This document shows, piece after piece, positions 34,605-43,205 of a DNA stretch of 64,000 nt. The translations under genes were made by a program, and so were the position numbers. The first letter of the stretch is position 1. Each line of letters opens with the position of its first letter. Location: positions 1 through 64,000 of the forward strand of contig NZ_FTMY01000006.1 in NCBI RefSeq assembly GCF_900156165.1, given 5' to 3'. The stretch comes from Pseudacidovorax sp. RU35E (GTDB lineage: Bacteria; Pseudomonadota; Gammaproteobacteria; Burkholderiales; Burkholderiaceae_C). The notes below the pieces were generated by a model. It was not told the origin of the DNA. It ran no database searches and saw nothing but the letters and a program-made list of their open reading frames with translations.

Positions 34605-34880
34605 TCAGGCGGCGGCTTGCTCGGCAGCGGCCGGCGCGGCGGAGCCGGCCTGCTTGATCAGGCGCACGACGGTGGGCGACGCCTGGGCGCCGACGCTCTT
34701 CCAGTACGCCAGGCGGTCCTGGGCGATGCGGATGCTTTCCTCGCCGCCACGGGCGGTGGGGTTGTAGAAGCCAAGGCGCTCGATGAAGCGGCCGTCACGA
34801 CGGGTGCGCTTGTCGGAAACGACGATGTTGAAGAACGGACGGCCCTTGGAGCCGCCGCGGGAGAGTCGAATGACGACCAT
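34605..34880 (-). CDS. rpsP: 30S ribosomal protein S16
   Basis: A 91-aa S16: [23 protein letters not shown], then [24 protein letters not shown], with a short Ala-rich end. It is the first gene of the rpsP-rimM-trmD-rplS operon; the 152-bp gap to the divergent GNAT gene holds the promoter. An SD-like AAGGAT lies just before the ATG. Confidence 0.97.
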   Translation of the reverse strand: MVVIRLSRGGSKGRPFFNIVVSDKRTRRDGRFIERLGFYNPTARGGEESIRIAQDRLAYWKSVGAQASPTVVRLIKQAGSAAPAAAEQAAA

Positions 34881-35032
34881 GATTTATCCTTGGGGTGGAG
34901 CCGGCCGCAGGTTTCAGGGAATGCCTGGGATCGGCCGGTGAATTCTTCTCCAGCGTTGAGACACGCGACATGGCCACCCGGCCAGCGACACGCTGAAAAG
35001 CCCGCGAGTATAGCGCCCTTCCGCCCACCCCC

Positions 35033-35560
35033 ATGCATCTGACCATCCGACCGAGCCGCGACGAAGACCTGGCGGCCATCACGGCCATCTATGCCCACCA
35101 TGTCCTGCACGGCACGGGCACCTTCGAGACCGAGGCACCGACCCAGACCGACATGACCCACCGCCGCGCTGACGTGCTGGCCAAGGGCCTGCCGTATCTG
35201 GTGGCCCAGGGCGAGGCGGGCGATGTGCTCGGCTTCGCCTACTGCAACTGGTTCAAGCCACGTCCGGCTTATCGCTATTCCGCGGAAGACTCGATCTACA
35301 TCGCCGACGCGGCGCGCGGCATGGGCCTGGGCGCGCGGCTCCTCGAAGCCCTGATCGAGGCGGCGCAGGCGGCCGGGGTGCGCAAGCTCATCGCGGTGAT
35401 CGGCGATTCGGCCAACGCCGGCTCGGTCGGCGTCCACCGCAAGCTGGGCTTCGCGCAGGTCGGCGTCATCAAGGACTGCGGCTGGAAGTTCGGCCAGTGG
35501 CGCGATGTGGTGCTGATGGACAAGGTGCTCGGCGAAGGCAGCAGCACGTCACCCGAATAA
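35033..35560 (+). CDS. GNAT N-acetyltransferase, phosphinothricin-acetyltransferase type
   Basis: Acetyltransferase of 175 aa with the Pat/MddA layout: IRPSRDEDLAAITAIYAHHVLHGTGTFE, then YRYSAEDSIYI, and acetyl-CoA-binding RGMGLGARLLEALI. The C-terminal SVGVHRKLGFAQVGVIKDCGWKFGQW is also typical. Family members acetylate glutamate analogues such as phosphinothricin or methionine sulfoximine. It is 9 nt upstream of a TM2-domain gene and divergent from rpsP. Confidence 0.92.
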   Translation: MHLTIRPSRDEDLAAITAIYAHHVLHGTGTFETEAPTQTDMTHRRADVLAKGLPYLVAQGEAGDVLGFAYCNWFKPRPAYRYSAEDSIYIADAARGMGLGARLLEALIEAAQAAGVRKLIAVIGDSANAGSVGVHRKLGFAQVGVIKDCGWKFGQWRDVVLMDKVLGEGSSTSPE

Positions 35561-35569
35561 GGACACGCC

Positions 35570-36070
35570 ATGACCATCGACACCCAGGCCGGGACGGTCC
35601 CCGGCGCCGTTCCCGTGCGCAGCCCCCGCAGCAAGACCATCGCAGCGTGGCTCGCCTTTGTGGGCGGCCCGCTGGGGCTGCACCGCTTCTACCTCCACGG
35701 CCTGGGCGACATGCTGGGCTGGCTGCTGCCGATCCCGACCGCGCTGGGCCTCTACGGCGTCGAGCGGGCCCGCATGTACGGGCTGGACGACGGCTGGAGC
35801 TGGGTGCTCATCCCGCTTCTGGGCTTCACCATCGCGGGCTGCGCGCTGATGGCCATCATCTATGGCCTGATGACCCCGGAACGCTGGAATGCCAAGCACA
35901 ACCCCCAACTCGCGCCCGATGCGGCGCCGGGTGGCACCAGTTGGTTCACCATCGGTGCCGTCGTGCTTGCACTGCTGATCGGCGCGACGGTGCTGATGTC
36001 GAGCATCGTCTTCAGCTTCCAACGCTACTTCGAGCACCAGATCGAGGAAGGCCGCCGCATCTCGCAATAG
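35570..36070 (+). CDS. TM2/NINE-domain membrane protein
   Basis: Protein of 166 aa with a TM2-type domain at residues 21-75 (KTIAAWLAFVGGPLGLHRFY, then GLGDMLGWLLPIPTALGLYG), two more hydrophobic segments at about 82-102 and 122-146, and a short charged end. TM2 domain function is not established in bacteria. It follows the GNAT gene by 9 nt, hence probably the same message, and converges with pitA. Confidence 0.85.
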   Translation: MTIDTQAGTVPGAVPVRSPRSKTIAAWLAFVGGPLGLHRFYLHGLGDMLGWLLPIPTALGLYGVERARMYGLDDGWSWVLIPLLGFTIAGCALMAIIYGLMTPERWNAKHNPQLAPDAAPGGTSWFTIGAVVLALLIGATVLMSSIVFSFQRYFEHQIEEGRRISQ

Positions 36071-36098
36071 GCCGACGCGCGGCCGGCAGCCCGTCCCC

Positions 36099-37109
36099 TC
36101 AAAAGAGCTGCATGCTCAGCCAGTAGGCGATGGCCGCCACGAAGGCGGCGGCGGGAATGGTGAAGATCCACGCCCACACGATGTTGCCCGCCACACCCCA
36201 ACGTACCGCGCTCGCCCGCTGCGTGGCGCCCACACCGACGATGGCACCGGTGATCGTGTGCGTGGTCGACACCGGGATGCCCAGCGCCGTCGCCAGGAAC
36301 AGCGTCAGCGCCCCGCCCGTCTCGGCACAGAAGCCGCCCACGGGCTTGAGCTTGGTGATCTTCTGGCCCATCGTGCGCACGATGCGCCATCCCCCGAACA
36401 TGGTGCCCATGGCAATGGCCGTGTAGCAGGCCACGACCACCCAGGTCGGCGGCGCCGAATCGGCCGTCGAGGCGTAGCCCGTGGCCAGCAGCAGCATCCA
36501 GATGATGCCGATGGTCTTCTGCGCATCGTTGCCGCCGTGGCCCAGGCTGTAGGCCCCGGCAGAGACCAGCTGCAGGCGCCGGAACCAGCGGTCCACCTTC
36601 GAGGGCGTTGCGCGGCGGAATGTCCAGGCCACCGCCACCATCATCAGCGAGCCAAGCAGGAAGCCCAGCAGCGGCGAGACGAAGATGAAGGCCACCGTCT
36701 TCCAGATGCCGGCGCCCACCAGGCCCGAGGTGCCGGTCTTGGCCATCACCGCGCCCACGATGCCGCCGATCAGCGCATGCGAGGAGCTGCTGGGAATGCC
36801 GTAGTACCAGGTGACGAGGTTCCAGCTGATGGCACCGATCAATGCACCGAACACCACGTGCACGTCGATCACGTTGGCATGGGCGATGCCCTTGCCCACC
36901 GTCGCCGCCACGCTGAGGTGGAAGACGAAGATCGCAACCAGGTTGAAGAAAGCGGCGAAGAGCACCGCCTGGCCCGGCTTGAGCACGCCGGTGGACACCA
37001 CGGTGGCGATGGAATTCGCCGCATCGTGGAAGCCGTTCATGAAGTCGAAGGCGATGGCCAGCGCGACCAGCACCACCACCACCCAGAGGGCGACCTGCAC
37101 CGTTGCCAT
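36099..37109 (-). CDS. pitA: Low-affinity inorganic phosphate transporter (PiT family)
   Basis: Membrane transporter of 336 aa. PiT signature duplicated at both ends: GFHDAANSIATVVSTGVL (about residues 25-42) and GGNDAQKTIGI (mid-protein), with SSSHALIGGIVGAVMAKTG and STTHTITGAIVGVGATQR. About ten hydrophobic segments are visible. It moves metal-phosphate with protons. It is 19 nt downstream of its DUF47 partner and ends at a gap before the convergent TM2 gene. It is shorter than E. coli PitA, as usual for this subclass. Confidence 0.93.
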   Translation of the reverse strand: MATVQVALWVVVVLVALAIAFDFMNGFHDAANSIATVVSTGVLKPGQAVLFAAFFNLVAIFVFHLSVAATVGKGIAHANVIDVHVVFGALIGAISWNLVTWYYGIPSSSSHALIGGIVGAVMAKTGTSGLVGAGIWKTVAFIFVSPLLGFLLGSLMMVAVAWTFRRATPSKVDRWFRRLQLVSAGAYSLGHGGNDAQKTIGIIWMLLLATGYASTADSAPPTWVVVACYTAIAMGTMFGGWRIVRTMGQKITKLKPVGGFCAETGGALTLFLATALGIPVSTTHTITGAIVGVGATQRASAVRWGVAGNIVWAWIFTIPAAAFVAAIAYWLSMQLF

Positions 37110-37128
37110 GGAGACTTCTCCCGGCGGT

Positions 37129-37773
37129 TCAGGAGTTCTCGAGGATGATGCCCTCGATCACGTTGGCCACGTCCTCGCATTTGTCGGTGACCGTCTCCAG
37201 CAGCTCGTAGATGGCCTTGAGCTTGATCACCTCGCGCACGTCGGGCTCCTCGCGGAAAAGCTTGCTCATGGCGCTGCGCATGACGCGGTCGGCATCGGAT
37301 TCGATGCGGTCGATCTCTTCGCAGGTCTTGAGCGTGGCCTCGGCCACGGCCGGATCGGCGATCTTGCCCAGGTACTTGACGGCATCCTTGAGGCGGCCGC
37401 AGCACTTGACCGACAAGGCGGTCAGGCGGGAGATCTCGTCCGTCATCTGCCGCACGTCGTACAGCGCCATGGTCTCGGCGCAATCCTGGATCAGGTCGGC
37501 CACATCGTCCATCGTGTTGATGAGCTTGTGGATCTGCTCGCGGTCGATGGGGGTGATGAATGTCTTGTGCAGCAGCAGGTTGACGTCATGCGTCACCCGG
37601 TCGGCCGCACGTTCGGCGTTGTCGACGTCGCGGTTGTACTGCTCCCGCAGGTGCACGTCGTTGTAGTTGGCGACCAGCTGTTCGAAAGCCCGTGCGGCCT
37701 CGACGATGCGCTCGGCATGCTGGTTGAACATCTCAAAGAAATTGCCCTCGCGGGGCAGCAGCTTGCCGAGCAT
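37129..37773 (-). CDS. DUF47-family (TIGR00153) PiT-associated regulator
   Basis: PhoU-like helical protein of 214 aa, MLGKLLPREGNFFEMFNQHAERI, with REQYNRDVDNAERAADRVTHDV and FITPIDREQIHKLINTMDDVADLIQD, the DUF47 hallmark. Family members are found next to pit genes and are thought to regulate phosphate uptake through a cytoplasmic helical bundle. It directly precedes pitA. A gap of about 100 nt separates it from folK. Confidence 0.93.
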   Translation of the reverse strand: MLGKLLPREGNFFEMFNQHAERIVEAARAFEQLVANYNDVHLREQYNRDVDNAERAADRVTHDVNLLLHKTFITPIDREQIHKLINTMDDVADLIQDCAETMALYDVRQMTDEISRLTALSVKCCGRLKDAVKYLGKIADPAVAEATLKTCEEIDRIESDADRVMRSAMSKLFREEPDVREVIKLKAIYELLETVTDKCEDVANVIEGIILENS

Positions 37774-37872
37774 GAAATTGGCGTCCTTACACGAAAGATG
37801 CGACAGGGTGATGACACCCGAGCAACCCGCAAGTGTAAAGGGCAGCGCCTGCAGGCCGCCCCAACGGGTGCT

Positions 37873-38418
37873 TCAGAGGCGCTGGATGGCCTGGCCGACC
37901 ACGGTTGCGAGCTGAGCCGCATCGACCCGCTCGGGCGCGATTTCCGCCAGCGGCAACAGCACGAAGGCCCGCTCATGCATCCGCGGATGGGGCACAACCA
38001 GGCGCGGCTCGCCGATGCGGGCATCGCCATAGAGCAGCAGGTCCAGATCAAGCGTACGCGGCGCGTTGCGATACGGTCGCTCGCGGCCCGCTTCGAGCTC
38101 CAGGCGCTGCAGTTCATCGAGGAGATCAAGCGGCGCCAGCTGCGTCTCGAGGCCCGCGACCGCATTGATGAAGTCCGGGCCGCCGGCATCGATGGGCGCG
38201 CTGCGGTAGAGGCTGGAGCGGGCGACCAGCCGCGTCTGCGGCAGACCGCCAAGATCGGCAAGTGCACGAACCACGGCCGCTTGGGCGTCGCCGAGGTTGG
38301 CGCCGAGCGCCACGTAGGCGCGCACGCAGGGCGCTTCGGGTGCGGCATGCATGCCTGGGCTCGCCGCGGCTTCGTTGGCAATGGGGCCAGCCGCTGGCGC
38401 GCCCGGCGCGAGGCTCAC
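37873..38418 (-). CDS. folK: Hydroxymethyl-dihydropterin pyrophosphokinase
   Basis: HPPK of 181 aa, catalysing pyrophosphate transfer from ATP to 6-hydroxymethyl-7,8-dihydropterin in folate synthesis. Core motifs: YVALGANLGDAQAAVVRAL, SSLYRSAPIDAGGPDFINAVAG, and TLDLDLLLYGDARI followed by VPHPRMHERAFVL. The N-terminal 32 residues are not conserved; an internal Met at about 38352 is an alternative start. ATG 38418 was kept because it overlaps the pcnB stop by four bases. Confidence 0.93.
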   Translation of the reverse strand: MSLAPGAPAAGPIANEAAASPGMHAAPEAPCVRAYVALGANLGDAQAAVVRALADLGGLPQTRLVARSSLYRSAPIDAGGPDFINAVAGLETQLAPLDLLDELQRLELEAGRERPYRNAPRTLDLDLLLYGDARIGEPRLVVPHPRMHERAFVLLPLAEIAPERVDAAQLATVVGQAIQRL

Positions 38419-40055
38419 GCAGCGTCGGGCGAGGAGCCGCCCGCGTCGCCCCCACCCGCCACGCCGCCGGCGCCGCGCGGCTTGCGACGCCGGCGGCGCT
38501 TGCGCGGTGCCCCGCCCTCGCCGTCCGCGGGCACCAGGGCGTCCTCGCCATCGCCGGTCTGTTCGCCCAGGGCGGCCTCGGTCGGTTCACCGCCGCCCGT
38601 CGACGCAGGCGCCACGGCACGAGGGCTGCGCGTGTGAACGCGGGGCGCGCGGTTGCCCGACTGCGCCTTGCGCTGCTCCGCCCGCACCTGCTCGATCAGG
38701 TCCTCGCGGCGGATGTCGTCGGCGGTGCTGAATTCCTGCCACCACTCGGCAATCGCCTCGTCCACCTCGCCGATGTCGGCACGCAGGCGCATGAAGTCGA
38801 AGCCGGCGCGGAAGCGCGCCTGCTCCACCAGGCCGTAGGGCGTGCTGCCGACACGCTTGTCGAAGCGCGGCTGCATCATCCAGATCTCGCGCATGTCCGC
38901 GGCCAGCTTGCCGCGGCCCGACACGTCGCCGATGCGGGTGTTGAAGACGTCGTCGATGGCATCCTGCAGTGCAGGGACAGGCGGCTGCGCACGCTGGCCC
39001 GGGCGCTCCTTGAGGCGCGCCTGCCAGCCTTCACGCACGTCGCTCCACAGCACGCAGGCCAGCAGGAAGCTGGCGGCCACCGGTTTGCCCTCGCCCACGC
39101 GGCGGTCGGTGTCGGCCAGCGCGGCCTTCACGAAAGGCAAGTCGGCGCGCTCCACCACCACGTCGAGCAGCGGATAGATGCCTCGCGCCAGACCCAGTGT
39201 GCGCAGCTGCGCGATGCTGGCCAGCGCATGGCCGGTCTGCAACAGCTTGAGCATCTCGTCGAACATGCGGCTCTGCGGCACGTCGGCCAGCAACCGGGCT
39301 GATTCGACCAGCGGCGCCGCCGTCTTGGCGTCCATCTTGAAGCCCAGGGCCGCGAGCTTGGCCGAGAAGCGGATGGCGCGCACGATGCGCACCGGGTCCT
39401 CGCGGTAGCGCGTGGCGGGGTCGCCGATCATGCGCAGCACCAGCTTCTGCGCGTCGCGGATGCCGTTGTGGTAGTCCACCACGATCTGCCGCGCCGGGTC
39501 GTAATACATCGCGTTGACGGTGAAGTCGCGCCGCGCGGCGTCCTCGTCCTGCGGCCCCCAGACGTTGTCGCGCAGCACGCGGCCGCTGGCGTCCACGGCA
39601 TGCTTCATGGCCGAGAGTTCGCTCTTGCTGGTGCGCTCGTTGCCGGCCACCTGCTCGGCGGCGCCGGCCTCCATGTAGGCGCGGAAGGTCGAGACCTCGA
39701 TCACCTCGTGCTCGCGCCCGCGGCCGTACACCACGTGCACGATGCGGAAGCGCCGGCCGATGATGAAGGCGCGACGGAACAGGCCCTTGACCTCTTCCGG
39801 CGTGGCGTTGGTGGCGACGTCGAAATCCTTGGGCTTCAGGCCCAGCAGCAGGTCGCGCACTGCGCCGCCGACGATGTAGGCCTCGAAGCCGGCCTGCTGC
39901 AGCGTGGTCACCACGTTCTTGGCCCGCTCGTCCACCAGGGCGGGGTCGATGCGGTGCACGCTGGCATCCACTTCCTGGCGCTTGCCGAAGCGCGAACGGC
40001 CGCCGCGGGCCGAGCCCGTCTTGGCCAGGATCTTGTCGATGAATTGCTTGATCAT
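38415..40055 (-). CDS. pcnB: Poly(A) polymerase I
   Basis: Nucleotidyltransferase of 546 aa that adds 3' poly(A) tails and promotes RNA decay. The N-terminal NT domain shows EAYIVGGAVRDLLLGLKPKDFDVATNATPEEV with the DxD metal pair, then RRFRIVHVVYGR and RRDFTVNAMYYDP. A helical RNA-binding region follows, and the C-terminus is strongly basic (RKRRRRRKPRG). ATG 40055 begins MIKQFIDKILAKTG; the longer frame is hda-region DNA. It precedes folK with a four-base overlap. Confidence 0.95.
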   Translation of the reverse strand: MIKQFIDKILAKTGSARGGRSRFGKRQEVDASVHRIDPALVDERAKNVVTTLQQAGFEAYIVGGAVRDLLLGLKPKDFDVATNATPEEVKGLFRRAFIIGRRFRIVHVVYGRGREHEVIEVSTFRAYMEAGAAEQVAGNERTSKSELSAMKHAVDASGRVLRDNVWGPQDEDAARRDFTVNAMYYDPARQIVVDYHNGIRDAQKLVLRMIGDPATRYREDPVRIVRAIRFSAKLAALGFKMDAKTAAPLVESARLLADVPQSRMFDEMLKLLQTGHALASIAQLRTLGLARGIYPLLDVVVERADLPFVKAALADTDRRVGEGKPVAASFLLACVLWSDVREGWQARLKERPGQRAQPPVPALQDAIDDVFNTRIGDVSGRGKLAADMREIWMMQPRFDKRVGSTPYGLVEQARFRAGFDFMRLRADIGEVDEAIAEWWQEFSTADDIRREDLIEQVRAEQRKAQSGNRAPRVHTRSPRAVAPASTGGGEPTEAALGEQTGDGEDALVPADGEGGAPRKRRRRRKPRGAGGVAGGGDAGGSSPDAA

Positions 40056-40101
40056 GGAATCCGTGTGTCGGGCCGCCCCCGCAGGGCGGCCCGGAAAATC
40101 T

Positions 40102-40785
40102 TCATTCGTTCTCGAGCATGTGCCGCACCAGCGGGATGGTGATGGCACGCTGCGTCTGCAGCGCATAACCGTCGAGCTTCTTGAGCAGCTCGATGAGGCT
40201 GCCCAGGTCGCGGCTGAAGCGGTGCAGCATGTAGTCGACCACCTCCGGCGGCAGCTTGAGGCCGCGCGCCGAGGCGAGCTCGTGCAGCACCGCCCGCCGC
40301 TCCGCCTCGCTCAGCAGCTGCAGCTGGAACACATGGCCCCAGGCCAGCCGCGTGCGCAGGTCCTCGCGCAGCTTGAGGTCGGCCGGCGGCAGCTCGCCCG
40401 CCGCCACCACGCCGCACTGCAGCGACTGCGCCTGCACGAACCAGCTGAAGGCCGCCTGCTGCTGCACGGTGTCGTACAGGTGCACGTCGTCCATCAGCAC
40501 GGCGTCCCATTGCTCGTCGAAGGGGGGTGGGTCGTAGAGGCCTGGGTGCATCCAGCCCAACCGCGCGCCCTGGTCATACAGGGCCGCGGCCACCGACTCG
40601 AGCAGATGCGTCTTGCCGGTGCCCGATTCGCCCCAGAGATAGATCGGTACCGGCGAGTGCAGCGTGCCCCGGCCCGTGCCCACCCAGGCCCGCAGATGGG
40701 CCACCGCCTCCTCATTGGGTCCGACGTGGAAGCTCGCCAGCGTCGGCGCTGTCTGCAGGCCGATGTCGAGCGCGAGCTGCTTCAT
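40102..40785 (-). CDS. hda: DnaA regulatory inactivator Hda
   Basis: AAA+ protein of 227 aa related to DnaA domain III, with Walker A GESGTGKTHLLES, Walker B VLMDDVHLYD, and sensor regions ELPPADLKLREDLRTRLAWGHVFQL. With the sliding clamp it stimulates DnaA-ATP hydrolysis, limiting re-initiation. The N-terminus MKQLALDIGLQTAPTL carries a QLxLx-like clamp-binding sequence. Divergent from purM across 159 nt; pcnB follows after about 46 nt. Confidence 0.93.
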   Translation of the reverse strand: MKQLALDIGLQTAPTLASFHVGPNEEAVAHLRAWVGTGRGTLHSPVPIYLWGESGTGKTHLLESVAAALYDQGARLGWMHPGLYDPPPFDEQWDAVLMDDVHLYDTVQQQAAFSWFVQAQSLQCGVVAAGELPPADLKLREDLRTRLAWGHVFQLQLLSEAERRAVLHELASARGLKLPPEVVDYMLHRFSRDLGSLIELLKKLDGYALQTQRAITIPLVRHMLENE

Positions 40786-40848
40786 GCGAGGGAGATGGAA
40801 GGCGGCGGAGGGATGTAGGGATGCGGCAGGGCGGCCCGGAGCCGACCC

Positions 40849-40920
40849 TTAAAATCGCGTGAAATTCTATGCGGCCCGCCTCCGCGCCTGTCGAAGACGT
40901 CCGGGCCGCCTTCTTTTTGT
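40849..40920 (+). promoter_or_regulatory. purM leader: -10-like element and terminator-like hairpin
   Basis: A TTAAAAT element at 40849-40855 resembles a -10 box. An 8-bp GC stem (40871-40878 with 40902-40909) is followed by a T-rich tract ending at 40919, 25 nt before the purM start. This looks like an intrinsic terminator or attenuator inside the purM leader. The 3' arm can also pair perfectly over 10 bp with 40830-40839, upstream of the presumed promoter. No known riboswitch fold was recognised. Confidence 0.4.
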
Positions 40921-40944
40921 CCCTTCCCTGCGCCGCTCGCCATC

Positions 40945-42012
40945 ATGACTTCGCCCTCCTCCACCCCCCTCAGCTATAAGGACGCCGGCGTCGACATCGA
41001 TGCGGGGGACGCGCTGGTCGACCGCATCAAGCCGCTGGCGAAGAAGACGATGCGCGAAGGTGTGCTGGCCGGCATCGGCGGCTTCGGCGCCCTGTTCGAG
41101 GTGCCCAAGCGCTACAAGGAGCCGGTGCTGGTCTCCGGCACCGACGGCGTGGGCACCAAGCTCAAGCTGGCCTTCGAGTGGCAGATGCACGACACCGTGG
41201 GCATCGACCTGGTGGCCATGAGCGTCAACGACGTGCTGGTGCAGGGCGCCGAGCCGCTGTTCTTCCTGGACTACTTCGCCTGCGGCAAGCTGGACGTGGA
41301 CACCGCCGCCCGCGTGGTGGGCGGCATCGCCCGCGGCTGCGAGCTGTCGGGCTGCGCGCTGATCGGCGGCGAGACGGCCGAGATGCCCGGCATGTACCCC
41401 GCCGGCGAATACGACCTGGCCGGCTTCGCTGTCGGCGCGGTCGAGAAGTCGAAGATCCTCACCGGCCAGAACGTCAGGCCCGGCGACGTGGTGCTGGGCC
41501 TGGCCTCGCACGGCGTGCATTCCAACGGCTTCTCGCTGGTGCGTAAGGTGATCGAGCGCGCCGGAACCGACCTGCCCGCGACGCTGGACGGCCAGCCATT
41601 TCGCGAGGCCGTGATGGCGCCCACGCGCCTGTACGTCAAGCCGGTGCTGGCGGCGCTGGCCGCGCATCCGCACGGCGGCGAGGCGGGTGACGGCGGCATC
41701 AAGGCGCTGGCCCACATCACCGGCGGTGGCCTGCTGGAGAACATTCCGCGTGTGCTGCCCGAAGGCACTGCCGCCCACCTCACCAAGGGCAGCTGGCCGC
41801 AGACCGAACTGTTCGCCTGGCTGCAGAAGGTGGCGGGCATCGACGATATCGAGATGAACCGCACCTTCAACAACGGCATCGGCATGGTGGTGGTCGTGGC
41901 TGCGGCCGATGCCGAGGCCTGCGCGGCCACGCTGCGCGCCCAGGGCGAGACGGTCTACCAGATCGGCACCATCGCCGAGCGCGGCCAGGGCGCCGCTGTC
42001 GTCGTGGCCTGA
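40945..42012 (+). CDS. purM: Phosphoribosylformylglycinamidine cyclo-ligase
   Basis: AIR synthetase of 355 aa, the fifth step of purine synthesis (FGAM to AIR with ATP). Diagnostic blocks: [83 protein letters not shown], and [17 protein letters not shown]. Length is standard. A permease gene follows 25 nt downstream and is probably cotranscribed. The leader holds a possible attenuator hairpin. Confidence 0.97.
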   Translation: MTSPSSTPLSYKDAGVDIDAGDALVDRIKPLAKKTMREGVLAGIGGFGALFEVPKRYKEPVLVSGTDGVGTKLKLAFEWQMHDTVGIDLVAMSVNDVLVQGAEPLFFLDYFACGKLDVDTAARVVGGIARGCELSGCALIGGETAEMPGMYPAGEYDLAGFAVGAVEKSKILTGQNVRPGDVVLGLASHGVHSNGFSLVRKVIERAGTDLPATLDGQPFREAVMAPTRLYVKPVLAALAAHPHGGEAGDGGIKALAHITGGGLLENIPRVLPEGTAAHLTKGSWPQTELFAWLQKVAGIDDIEMNRTFNNGIGMVVVVAAADAEACAATLRAQGETVYQIGTIAERGQGAAVVVA

Positions 42013-42037
42013 GGATCCGCCCGGCCACGCCGTGACG

Positions 42038-43087
42038 ATGTCGCATCCTGTCGCCGTCGGCGCAAGCCGGCCGGTGGTCATCGCCAGCTACCTGCTAATG
42101 GGGCTGGGCCTGCTGGGCATCCTGCTCAGCCATCTGCTGGTGGGCCTGCTGTGCGCCTGCGTGGGCTTCCTGTTCACACGCTGGTTCACACGGCTCACGG
42201 TGCAACTGGCGCATCGGCGGCTGCCGCCACGCGCCCTGGCGCGGGTCGAATCGATCATCAAGGCTGTGGCGATCCTGCTGGTGGTGCTGGGCCCGCTGGC
42301 GCTGCTGGCGCTGGGCGTGTCGCAGGCGCGCGAGTATGTCGTGGAGGCGCCGCAGCAGTACCGTGGACTTCTCGACTACGTCGCCCGCACCATCCTGGAA
42401 CTGCGCCAGAAACTGCCGCCCGAGCTGGCCGCTTCGCTGCCGGCTGCAGCGGACGATGTCCAGCGCATGGTGGCCAACTACCTGCGCAACGAAGCCGGTA
42501 CGCTCGCACTGGCCGGCCGGGCGTGGCTCAATGCGGTGCTGCATGGCTACGTCGGCCTGATCGTCGGCGGCCTGGCCGCCGTCGCGCTACCGCCGCTGCA
42601 GCGCCGCCCCCTGGCTGCCGCGCTCCACCAGCGCATCACCACCTTCGGTCTGGCCTTCAAGCAGATCGTGGCGGCCCAGTTCTGGATCGCCAGCTTCAAC
42701 ACAGCCCTGACGGCCACCTTCCTGCTGCTGGTGCTGCCGCTGTGGGACACGCGGCTGCCCTACACGCCCGTGCTCATCACCTTCACCTTCGTGGCGGGGC
42801 TGGTGCCGATCGTGGGCAACCTGCTGTGCAACGTGGTGCTGACGCTGGTGGGCCTGTCGGTCTCGCCGGTGACGGCAGCGGCCTGCCTGGTCTTCCTGAT
42901 CCTGATCCACAAGGCCGAGTACGTCATCAACGCCAAGGTGGTCGGCAAGCGTACCCACATGGCAGTGTGGGAGCTGCTGTCGGTGATGTTCGTGGCCGAA
43001 ACCGTCTTCGGGCCGGCAGGGCTGGTGGCGGCGCCGCTGTTCTACGCCTACCTCAAGAAGGAGCTGGAGGCGGCGAAGCTGGTCTGA
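42038..43087 (+). CDS. AI-2E family transporter (PerM-like)
   Basis: Polytopic inner-membrane protein of 349 aa with about eight hydrophobic segments: an N-terminal pair (17-50), a segment near 75-98 (AVAILLVVLGPLALLALG), and a C-terminal block with FTFVAGLVPIVGNLL and AKVVGKRTHMAVWELLSVMF. PerM/AI-2E members export varied small solutes. PerM-like genes beside purM or hda are common in proteobacteria. Start ATG 42038; GTG 42032 is also possible. Confidence 0.88.
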   Translation: MSHPVAVGASRPVVIASYLLMGLGLLGILLSHLLVGLLCACVGFLFTRWFTRLTVQLAHRRLPPRALARVESIIKAVAILLVVLGPLALLALGVSQAREYVVEAPQQYRGLLDYVARTILELRQKLPPELAASLPAAADDVQRMVANYLRNEAGTLALAGRAWLNAVLHGYVGLIVGGLAAVALPPLQRRPLAAALHQRITTFGLAFKQIVAAQFWIASFNTALTATFLLLVLPLWDTRLPYTPVLITFTFVAGLVPIVGNLLCNVVLTLVGLSVSPVTAAACLVFLILIHKAEYVINAKVVGKRTHMAVWELLSVMFVAETVFGPAGLVAAPLFYAYLKKELEAAKLV

Positions 43088-43205
43088 CGCGCTCGGCCGT
43101 GGCTGAAGCCCCTCGTACCGGCCGACCCATCTTGAGCCCCGGTCCTGGGCCCCCCTCGAAGCACACCCGCCCAGGACGCCCAAGCACGGCCCAAGTGCTC
43201 GGGGT

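Noticed and set aside
41909-42037. Upstream extension of the PerM-like gene into purM
   Set aside because: The added residues are Arg/Ala-rich and overlap the conserved purM end; the family starts at the first membrane segment.
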